Below, piece by piece: positions 42,974 through 49,975 of a DNA stretch of 64,000 nucleotides. Position 1 is the stretch's first letter. Each line of letters opens with the position of its first letter. This DNA is from Rubrobacter_A sp965214435 (lineage in GTDB: Bacteria; Actinomycetota; Rubrobacteria; Rubrobacterales; Rubrobacteraceae). The stretch lies in assembly GCA_965214435.1 (NCBI GenBank), contig OZ243960.1, positions 3,100,001 to 3,164,000 on the forward strand, in the 5' to 3' direction. Below the pieces are notes generated by a model. That model was given only the letters and a program-made list of their open reading frames with translations, ran no database searches and had not been told where the DNA came from. A program made the translations under genes and the position numbers.

Positions 42974-44167
42974 CTAACGAATCCAGAACGTCGCCTCCCC
43001 GTCGCCGACGTTGTAGGACCAGTTGTCGAGGTTTCGCCCGAGATCGTGCAATCTTCCGTCCGCGAACCTGACCAGCAGGCTGTTGGTCCTTCCCTTGCGG
43101 TGAAAGAACCCCAGCCGCCGCAGGTCGCCGGACCGGGGCGAGGTCGGGGACTCCAGGTAGCGGTAGCGGATGATCTCTACTCCCTCCGCCCTGAAATAAC
43201 GCACCGACTCCCGCAGCAGCGCCCGGGACACGTCCGGGTGACCCGGCAATGACATTAAATCTAGTATGTAGCCGTCCTGTCCTTTCGAGGTAGCTTTGAG
43301 CACCGCGTACCCGAGCAAACGTCCGTTCCTCCGGACCCCGAGGATCTTTACCGGGTACTGGGGAGAATCTGGGCCGTAGCGCCACGTGAGAAATGCCGCG
43401 TCTTTCTCCGGCATGCACGGGACGGCGGCAGCCACCTCTTCGAACAAAACGTCGAAGGACTCGTCGAACGTCTCTACCTCCTCCACTTCCAGACCACCGC
43501 CGGAAATGCGGCCCAACGCTTTGTCTACGGACCGCAGGCCACCGTTCAAAAGCGCCTTGAGCGGCGCGGGGATCGGGGCGCGGGGACGGGGCGGGAGCAC
43601 CGCGGGCGGCTGTTCACCGGGTCCGCCGCTGCCCTCACCGGCTCCTCCGTAGCCCCTCGCAGAAGTGAACCGCCGCGGGAAGCCGAGCATCCGCCTCACC
43701 GGCTCCGGCACGGAAGGTACGGGCAGCCGGGAGACGTTCAGTAGTTTTGCCGCGTAGCGCAGGTCTCCGGCCACTTCGGCCCCGAGTCGGGTCTCGATGC
43801 CGATCACCGCGGGCACCATGTCGCAGGCTACACAGTTCTCGGTGGCTTTGAAGAAAGCCCGCATCAGAGAAAATGCCTGGAAACTGTAGCCCGGCAGCAC
43901 CATGTAGTCACCCGGGGTGTGGGCGATCAGGCGTTCCCCACCGACGCGGTAGAACTGCGGCAGCGCGGACAGATGACCCACCACCTCACCCTCCTCCGAA
44001 ACCGCGACCCACCGATACATCCGGTCCGCCGCCGGGTGAGAGTAGTGCCAGCGGTACAAAGCCGCGTAGTACTCCAGGTCGTGGACCTCCTCGAAGTCCG
44101 GGAACGTCTTTATACGCAGCTTCGAGACGTTGTCTTCAGGCTCGTCATCCCCCAGCCGCCGAACCAT
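42974..44167 (-). CDS. GNAT-superfamily protein, uncharacterised
   Basis: A protein of about 397 residues with two acyltransferase-like parts. The N-terminal half has EVVGHLSALPQFYRVGGER and FKATENCVACDMVPAVIG; a Pro/Arg-rich linker (PPAVLPPRPRAPIPAPLK) follows; the C-terminal half has PCMPEKDAAFLTWRYGPDSP, VRRNGRLLGYAVLKATSK and GDGEATFWIR. It resembles large GNAT proteins found with cell-envelope genes. The FemX-like gene downstream supports an envelope role. Start ATG 44167 has an AGGAGGT 12 bases upstream; a TTG at 44176 is the alternative. Confidence 0.7.
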   Translation of the reverse strand: MVRRLGDDEPEDNVSKLRIKTFPDFEEVHDLEYYAALYRWHYSHPAADRMYRWVAVSEEGEVVGHLSALPQFYRVGGERLIAHTPGDYMVLPGYSFQAFSLMRAFFKATENCVACDMVPAVIGIETRLGAEVAGDLRYAAKLLNVSRLPVPSVPEPVRRMLGFPRRFTSARGYGGAGEGSGGPGEQPPAVLPPRPRAPIPAPLKALLNGGLRSVDKALGRISGGGLEVEEVETFDESFDVLFEEVAAAVPCMPEKDAAFLTWRYGPDSPQYPVKILGVRRNGRLLGYAVLKATSKGQDGYILDLMSLPGHPDVSRALLRESVRYFRAEGVEIIRYRYLESPTSPRSGDLRRLGFFHRKGRTNSLLVRFADGRLHDLGRNLDNWSYNVGDGEATFWIR

Positions 44168-44386
44168 TGCCCGCAAGGTACCTCCTGTCTCGTACAAGCT
44201 CCGCGTGACCGCCGGACCGCGGATTTCTAACACATCCAGCGGATAAGCATAGCTCTTTTTACCATCGTTAGCATAATATGGCTTATAGCGAGCACCCCGG
44301 ACTCCGGTTTCGTCCGGCTTACAATAGGGGTAAGCTCGTCGGAGAAAATTTAGCTTTAAAACAGATTTCAGACGGAGGTAGATAAC

Positions 44387-45271
44387 GTGGCGAACGACAA
44401 TACCGTAGCCGTACTCGGCACCGGTCTCATGGGCGCTGCAATGGCCCGCAACCTGGCGGCGGCTGGTATGGAGGTCCGGGCCTGGAACCGCTCGCGCGAG
44501 AAAGCCGAGCCACTCGCCGACGACGGCATAAAAGTGGCCGACAGCCCGGCCGAAGCCGCCGGAGACGCGGACTTCCTGCTCACCATGCTTGCGGACGCGG
44601 ACGTAATATCGGGTGTGGTAGAAGGTAACGGCGAAAGCCCGCTGTCCAACCTCTCGGAGAACGGCATCTGGCTGCAGATGAGCACCATCGGCCTTGAAGG
44701 CAACGACCGGCTCACGAAGATAGCCGCCGACAGCGGTGTGACCTACGTCGACGCCCCGGTCCTCGGCACCAAACAGCCCGCCGAGCAGGGCCAGCTAATA
44801 ATGCTCGCCTCCGGTCCTGAAGAAGTAAAGGAGCGGTGCGCCGCGCCGTTTGACGCGATGGGTTCCAAAACCGTCTGGCTTGGGGAGGCCGGAGCCGGCA
44901 GCCGCATGAAGCTCGTCGCCAACAGTTGGATCGTCGGTCTCCTGGGCGCTCTCGGGGAAACGATAGCCCTCTCCCAGGCCCTCGGCGCAGACCCCGCCCA
45001 GTTCCTCGACGTCATCGACGGCGGCCCGTTGAACCTCCCCTACGCCCAGATGAAGGGCCAGATGATGATAAACGAGGACTTCCCGACTAGCTTCGCCGCC
45101 AAACTCGCCCGCAAGGACGCCGGCCTCGTCCTCGATGCCGCCCGAGCTGAGGGCCTGCACCTGGCGCTGGCCGAAGCCGTCGCCGACCGCTTCGACAAAG
45201 CCATAGAAGCCGGTTACGGCGAAGACGACATGGCAGCCATCTACGAGGGCGTCAAGGCCGCCCGCGAGTAG
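44387..45271 (+). CDS. Beta-hydroxyacid dehydrogenase (6PGDH-like)
   Basis: A 294-residue NAD(P)-dependent dehydrogenase of the 3-hydroxyisobutyrate/glyoxylate reductase group. Rossmann VLGTGLMGAAMARNLAAAG, signature VTYVDAPVLGTKQPAEQ, catalytic Lys in GAGSRMKLVANSW, and C-terminal FAAKLARKDAGLVLDAARA are present. The start is GTG at 44387 with ACGGAGGT upstream. It converges on aceA over a bidirectional terminator. A glyoxylate/succinic-semialdehyde reductase role would suit the glyoxylate genes next door but is not proven. Confidence 0.88.
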   Translation: MANDNTVAVLGTGLMGAAMARNLAAAGMEVRAWNRSREKAEPLADDGIKVADSPAEAAGDADFLLTMLADADVISGVVEGNGESPLSNLSENGIWLQMSTIGLEGNDRLTKIAADSGVTYVDAPVLGTKQPAEQGQLIMLASGPEEVKERCAAPFDAMGSKTVWLGEAGAGSRMKLVANSWIVGLLGALGETIALSQALGADPAQFLDVIDGGPLNLPYAQMKGQMMINEDFPTSFAAKLARKDAGLVLDAARAEGLHLALAEAVADRFDKAIEAGYGEDDMAAIYEGVKAARE

Positions 45272-45280
45272 CGCGGTAAA

Positions 45281-45305
45281 GGGGCCGGAACTTTCTCCGG
45301 CCCCC
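45281..45305. terminator. Bidirectional intrinsic terminator
   Basis: GGGGCCGGA, six-base loop, TCCGGCCCCC, with T/A-rich flanks on both sides. It lies between the convergent dehydrogenase and aceA. Confidence 0.85.
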
Positions 45306-45334
45306 TTACCTAAAAGTCACTTTTTACCCGGCGG

Positions 45335-46672
45335 TTACTTTACGAACTGCTCGTTCTCGGTGGAGCCGGGGAGGCCCGTGTGGTGGTCTTCCTTGGTATT
45401 GAACTGGGCTTCCTCGGTCGAGCCGGTGAGTGCCGTGGTCGAGGCCATGCCACCGGCGACGACCTGGGCGACCTGATCGAAGTACCCCGCCCCGACCTCG
45501 CGCTGGTGTTTAGTCGCGGTGTAGCCGTCCTTCTCGGCGTCGAACTCCCTCTGCTGTAACTTGGAGTAGGCGGCCATCCCGGCGTCCTTGTAGCCGTTGG
45601 CGAGCTCGAACATGCTGTAGTTCAGGGTGTGGAAGCCGGCGAGGGTTATGAACTGGAACTTGTAGCCCATTTCGCCTAGCTGGTCCTGGAACGTGCGGAT
45701 GTCCTCGTCTGAAAGCTTGGCTTTCCAGTTAAAGGACGGCGAGCAGTTGTAGGCGAGTGGCTTGCCGGGGAACTCGGCGTGTATGGCCTCGGCGAACTGC
45801 TTCGCCTGCTCGATGTTCGGCTCGGAGGTCTCGCACCACACGAGGTCGGCGTACGGCGCGTAGGAGAGGCCGCGAGCGATAGCTTGCTCGATGCCGGCCT
45901 TTACCCGGTAGAAGCCTTCCATGGTGCGCTCGCCAGTCAGAAAGTCGGCGTCAGTCGGGTCCACGTCGCTGGTGATCAGGTTGGCGGCGTCGGCGTCGGT
46001 GCGGGCCACGATAACCGTCGGGACGCCCATGACGTCGGCGGCGAGGCGGGCGGAGATCAAGTTCCGTACGGCCTGGGCCGTCGGCAGGAGGACCTTGCCG
46101 CCCATGTGCCCGCACTTCTTCTCGCTGGCGAGCTGGTCCTCGAAGTGGACGCCGGCGGCACCGGCCTCGATCATGGCTTTCGTCAACTCGAAGACGTTTA
46201 GCGCGCCGCCGAAACCGGCCTCGGCGTCCGCGACTATCGGGGCGAACCAGTTGGTACCATTCTGCCCTTCGGAGTGGTGGATCTGGTCCGCCCGCTGCAA
46301 TGCCTGGTTGATCCTCTTGACCACGTGCGGCACGCTGTCCGCCGGATACAGACTCTGGTCCGGGTACATCTGCCCCGCCAGGTTCGCATCCGCCGCGACC
46401 TGCCAGCCGGAGAGGTATATCGCCTCAAGCCCCGCCTTGACCTGCTGTACGGCCTGGTTACCCGTCAACGCCCCGAGCGCCCGGACATACTTCCGCTCGT
46501 GAAGCAGGTCCCACAACCGCTCGGCCCCGAGACGGGCCAGCGTGTGCTCCACCTGCACCGAACCCCGCAACCGCGCCACGTCCTCCGCCGTGTACGGCCG
46601 CTCTATCCCGGCCCACCGCTCGGAGTTCCAGCTTTCCTGTATCGCCGAAACCGCTCCATTACCGTTCTCCAC
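45335..46672 (-). CDS. aceA: Isocitrate lyase
   Basis: A 445-residue enzyme splitting isocitrate to glyoxylate and succinate. The active-site signature EKKCGHMGGKVLL has the catalytic Cys187; ADAEAGFGG, HFEDQ and TLAGFHTLNYSMFELA are family motifs. The last 30 residues include a duplicated GSTE(E/N)xQF motif. I start at GTG 46672 after AAAGGATC. It is the second gene after malate synthase, both leftward, for growth on acetyl-CoA. Confidence 0.95.
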   Translation of the reverse strand: MENGNGAVSAIQESWNSERWAGIERPYTAEDVARLRGSVQVEHTLARLGAERLWDLLHERKYVRALGALTGNQAVQQVKAGLEAIYLSGWQVAADANLAGQMYPDQSLYPADSVPHVVKRINQALQRADQIHHSEGQNGTNWFAPIVADAEAGFGGALNVFELTKAMIEAGAAGVHFEDQLASEKKCGHMGGKVLLPTAQAVRNLISARLAADVMGVPTVIVARTDADAANLITSDVDPTDADFLTGERTMEGFYRVKAGIEQAIARGLSYAPYADLVWCETSEPNIEQAKQFAEAIHAEFPGKPLAYNCSPSFNWKAKLSDEDIRTFQDQLGEMGYKFQFITLAGFHTLNYSMFELANGYKDAGMAAYSKLQQREFDAEKDGYTATKHQREVGAGYFDQVAQVVAGGMASTTALTGSTEEAQFNTKEDHHTGLPGSTENEQFVK

Positions 46673-46718
46673 CGCTGATCCTTTCCCTAAAAACTTTCTC
46701 TTGCTCGCTCTTCGCATC

Positions 46719-46733
46719 TATATGCCGCATATA
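46719..46733. promoter_or_regulatory. 15-bp palindrome upstream of aceA
   Basis: TATATGC-C-GCATATA is a perfect inverted repeat with one central base, 47-61 bases before the aceA start. It is AT-rich compared with its surroundings. Candidate operator for regulation of isocitrate lyase; the regulator is unknown. Confidence 0.5.
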
Positions 46734-46789
46734 TGTGCAGTATAGAGCCGCTAATATTCCGCGCCGGGTGTTGTTGGGGAGCCCCGGGG

Positions 46790-46822
46790 GAGCGGGCGGC
46801 CCGGGATGTGGGCCGCTCGCTC
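46790..46822. terminator. Hairpin between malate synthase and isocitrate lyase
   Basis: GAGCGGGCGGCCC, seven-base loop, GGGCCGCTCGCTC, 12 of 13 pairs. It has no T run leftward, so it may attenuate or process the message between aceB and aceA rather than terminate fully. Confidence 0.55.
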
Positions 46823-46857
46823 GTTGTTGTTTGGGTAAGGAGAGATCTAGTTTCCTT

Positions 46858-48465
46858 CTAGTCCAGGTACCGGTAGCCGGGGATGGTCAGGAACGAGACG
46901 AACTCATCTTGGGTGGAGAGCCGGTCGAAAAGCTCGGCGGCTTTGCCGAACTCGTCCTTCTCGTAGCGGTCGGGGCCGACGATGTCGTTCTTGATCTTCT
47001 CCTGCTCTTCGGCCATCAGCTCCCGGAAAAGCTCGACGGTTACCTCGCGGCCATCATCCAAGACACCGCTGTCGTTGTGGATCCACTGCCACACCTGGGC
47101 GCGCGAGATCTCCGCGGTCGCCGCGTCTTCCATCAGGTTAAACACCGGAACCGCCCCGCGTCCGGCGAGCCAGGCACCAAGATACTGCAACCCGACGCTG
47201 ATGTTGTTCCGTAACCCCGTCTCGGTGATGTCCCCGTCCGGCTTCTCGATAAGGTCATCCGGACTCGGGTTAACATCCATCTGCTTGTCGCTGTCTATCT
47301 GATTTGCCTGCGGCATCCCGTTGTCGAAGGCTTCCTTGGCGAGCGCGACCATGCCGGGGTGGGCGACCCACGTGCCGTCGTGGCCGTCCTCGACCTCGCG
47401 CTCCTTGTCGGCCCGGACCTTGTCGAAGGCTTCCTGGTTCTTCTCGGGGTCGTTCGGAACCGGTATCTGGGCCGCCATGCCCCCGATGGCGTGCGCCCCG
47501 TGCTGGTGGCAGGTCTTTATGGTCAGGAGCGAGTACGCCCGCATGAACGGGACCGTCATCGTCACCTCGGCCCGGTCGGGCAGGAGAAAGTCCTTGTCGC
47601 GGAACTTCTTTATGTAGGAGAAGATGTAGTCCCACCGGCCGCAGTTCAGGCCCGCCGAATGCTCACGCAGTTCGTAGAGGATCTCGTGCATCTCGAAGGT
47701 CGCCAGGATGGTCTCTATAAGGACCGTAGCTTTTATAGTCCCCTGCGGCAGCCCGATCTCATTTTGGGCCATCACGAAGATGTCGTTCCAGAGGCGGGCT
47801 TCGAGGTGGCTCTCCATCTTCGGCAGGTAGAAGTATGGTCCGGAGCCCCGGCCGAGAAGCTCGCGGGCGTTGTGGAAGAAGTACAGTCCGAAGTCGAAGA
47901 TGCCCGCCGGTACCTCGCGGCCGTCGACCGTCATGTGCTTCTCGAAGAGGTGCCAGCCGCGCGGGCGGGCTATAAGGACCGCGGTCTCGTCGTTGAGTTC
48001 GTAGTGCTTGCCGGTTTCGGGGTCGTCGAAGGCGATGTCGCGCCGGGCGGCGTCGCGAAGGTTGATCTGGCTGTCCATCATGTTCTGCCACGTCGGGCAG
48101 TTAGCGTCCTCGAAGTCCGTCATGTACGTAGACGCCCCGCAATTCAGGGCGTTTATCGCCATCTTCCGGTCCGGGGGACCCGTAATTTCAACCCGCCGGT
48201 CCTGCAGGTCGTCCGGTATCGGCGCTATCTTCCAGTCGCCGTTCCGGATCTCCTCCGTCTCCGGCAGAAAGTCCGGCATCTCCCCGGCGAATAACCGCTC
48301 CTGACGCTCCTCGCGCTTGCGGAGTATGTCGTCCACCCGCCCGGTAAACTCCCGGGCCAGTTTCGCGACGAACTCCACGGCGTCCGGCGAAAGTATCTCC
48401 GCCGTAGTGCCAGCGACGGGCGCCTGTACCTCTACCCCGTCTCCGTACCGCTGTTTCTGCTGCAT
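46858..48465 (-). CDS. aceB: Malate synthase A
   Basis: A 535-residue enzyme condensing glyoxylate with acetyl-CoA. The N-terminal core FVAKLAREFTGRVDDILRKR, VEITGPPDRKMAINALNCGA and STYMTDFEDANCPTW are followed by GPYFYLPKMESHLEARLW and LIETILATFEMHEILYELR (catalytic Glu region). DGHDGTWVAHPGMVALAKE with catalytic Asp and YLGAWLAGRGAVP follow. It belongs to the AceB (A) form. First gene of the glyoxylate pair. Confidence 0.95.
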   Translation of the reverse strand: MQQKQRYGDGVEVQAPVAGTTAEILSPDAVEFVAKLAREFTGRVDDILRKREERQERLFAGEMPDFLPETEEIRNGDWKIAPIPDDLQDRRVEITGPPDRKMAINALNCGASTYMTDFEDANCPTWQNMMDSQINLRDAARRDIAFDDPETGKHYELNDETAVLIARPRGWHLFEKHMTVDGREVPAGIFDFGLYFFHNARELLGRGSGPYFYLPKMESHLEARLWNDIFVMAQNEIGLPQGTIKATVLIETILATFEMHEILYELREHSAGLNCGRWDYIFSYIKKFRDKDFLLPDRAEVTMTVPFMRAYSLLTIKTCHQHGAHAIGGMAAQIPVPNDPEKNQEAFDKVRADKEREVEDGHDGTWVAHPGMVALAKEAFDNGMPQANQIDSDKQMDVNPSPDDLIEKPDGDITETGLRNNISVGLQYLGAWLAGRGAVPVFNLMEDAATAEISRAQVWQWIHNDSGVLDDGREVTVELFRELMAEEQEKIKNDIVGPDRYEKDEFGKAAELFDRLSTQDEFVSFLTIPGYRYLD

Positions 48466-48558
48466 GGTCTCGGGCTCCTTTCGGTCTACTGCTATTGTTA
48501 CCCGAACGGAGGCTACTTTAGCAAGCCGCTATTGCTCGCGCTCGGAGCCCAGGAAACC

Positions 48559-48759
48559 CTATGCCGCAGCGTGGGCCTCCTGCCGCACACTCCGCACGTA
48601 GACCACGCAGCACGACGGGTTGCACCGCCACCGGTAGAGCACCCGGCACTCGCCGAAACCGTCGATCACGACGCTCTGGCCTATCTCCGGCGCCGACGCC
48701 TCGTAGCGGCGGTCCAGAACCTCTTCAGTCTCCGGGTCCCTGTACTGTATCGGCATCAT
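48559..48759 (-). CDS. Small hypothetical protein with CNPSCC motif
   Basis: A 66-residue protein with a beta-rich middle (EIGQSVVIDGFGECRVLYRW) and a RCNPSCCVVYVRSV motif with three clustered Cys and one more upstream, perhaps metal-binding. The ATG at 48759 follows GGAGAGA; a second ATG is adjacent. It lies between aceB and the divergent LysR gene. No family recognised. Confidence 0.6.
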   Translation of the reverse strand: MMPIQYRDPETEEVLDRRYEASAPEIGQSVVIDGFGECRVLYRWRCNPSCCVVYVRSVRQEAHAAA

Positions 48760-48885
48760 GTCGGTCTCTCCTCTCGTCTGACTTCGACCTGGAAAAAAGC
48801 GTACCAACGCCCTTGCCATTAGTCCAATTGTTTGCTTGAATCGTTTCCATAAAAGAAATTTATTGCGATAGCTTTGGAGGCGGCG

Positions 48886-49845
48886 GTGCTTTTCAGGCAG
48901 CTTGAGTGTTTTCTGGCGGTGGCGCGGCTCGGGAACGTAAGCCGGGCGGCGGAGGAGATGTTCCTGACGCAGCCGACGTTGACAGCGCGGTTAAAGGGAT
49001 TGGAAGAGGAGGTTGGGGACCAGTTATTCGTGCGGACGAGCCGGGGGGTGCGGCTAACGGAGGCCGGCCGGGAGTTTCTGCCGTACGCGGAGCGGGTGGT
49101 CGGGAGCTTTGCGGAGGGCAAGCGGCACTTGCGGGACGTTCGGGAGGCTTCGGGTGGACGGCTGGCGCTCGGGGCGTCGCCGGGGGTTGGGACGTATGCG
49201 CTGCCGGGGTTGTTGGAGCGTTTTTCGGGGGCTTATCCGGGGGTCGCGCTCTCAGTGCGCACCGGGCATACGGAGGAGGTCCTGGACATGGTCTTGAAGG
49301 AGGAGGCCCAGGTCGGGCTTACGCAGGCTATGGACCACCCGGAGGTTGAGACCCTGCCGCTCTACGAGGACGAGTTGGTGCTGGTGGTGGATCCGCAGCA
49401 CCGCTTTACGGAAGGTGGTTCGGCGGAGCTTTCGGAGGTCGGACGGGAACACGTGATCCTCTTTAATCACGACTCCAGCTACTACGAGGAGACCCAGGCT
49501 CTTTTCCGCAACGCCGGTATCCGAGAGCTAAAGACCATAGAGCTCGATAATATCGAGGCCGCCAAAAGGATGGTCGAGCACCGGCTAGGGGTAGCGTTCC
49601 TGCCCCGGACGGCGATCGTGCGTTCGGTGGCCGCCGGCAACCTCTGCCTCGTGGATATAGAAGACAGCCCGGAATTGCACCGCTCCATCGTCGCCCTCAA
49701 ACGCCGGGACGTCCCGGCTACAAAGAACGTCGAGGCGTTTTTAGAGCTTGCGGCCCGGATGGGAGAGACCCAGGACCGGGCGCACCTCTCCCCTACCCTC
49801 GCCGCCGAGTTCGAGAACCTGCAGCTTATAGACCTGTTTACCTAG
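48886..49845 (+). CDS. LysR-family transcriptional regulator
   Basis: A 319-residue LysR regulator: winged helix-turn-helix FLAVARLGNVSRAAEEMFLT followed by QPTLTARLKGLEEEVGDQLF and VRTSRGVRLTEAGREFL, then a periplasmic-binding-like effector domain. The GTG at 48886 sits five bases after GGAGG. It converges on the large D-lactate dehydrogenase-like gene; LysR proteins often act on neighbouring divergent genes, so the small gene at 48559 is the more natural target. Confidence 0.93.
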   Translation: MLFRQLECFLAVARLGNVSRAAEEMFLTQPTLTARLKGLEEEVGDQLFVRTSRGVRLTEAGREFLPYAERVVGSFAEGKRHLRDVREASGGRLALGASPGVGTYALPGLLERFSGAYPGVALSVRTGHTEEVLDMVLKEEAQVGLTQAMDHPEVETLPLYEDELVLVVDPQHRFTEGGSAELSEVGREHVILFNHDSSYYEETQALFRNAGIRELKTIELDNIEAAKRMVEHRLGVAFLPRTAIVRSVAAGNLCLVDIEDSPELHRSIVALKRRDVPATKNVEAFLELAARMGETQDRAHLSPTLAAEFENLQLIDLFT

Positions 49846-49869
49846 AAGTTTGACTTCACAGAGCTTTTA

Positions 49870-49975
49870 GGCCAGTCAGCACTTCAGCCGGTCAACGGCC
49901 CATCTTTTTGTTTTCTCCTGAAAGGCTGACGAGTCGCCGGAGGCGGCGGACTGACTCGCTGACTAGCTCGACGAA
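49870..49975. repeat. GCTGA octamer array, copy within FAD-oxidase 3' end
   Basis: Left arm 49870-49900, read on the minus strand: GTTGACCG GCTGAAGT GCTGACTG. Right arm 49924-49973, plus strand: GGCTGACGA, GACTGACTC, GCTGACTA, GCTC, with a GC-rich insert. The right arm is inside the last 30 codons of the FAD-linked dehydrogenase and the left lies past the LysR stop. Same family as 32690-32770 and 40485-40650. Confidence 0.65.

Noticed and set aside
47359..48294. 311-codon open frame antisense to malate synthase
   Set aside because: Same reason: the opposite strand is an unmistakable malate synthase, and this frame has no recognisable domain.
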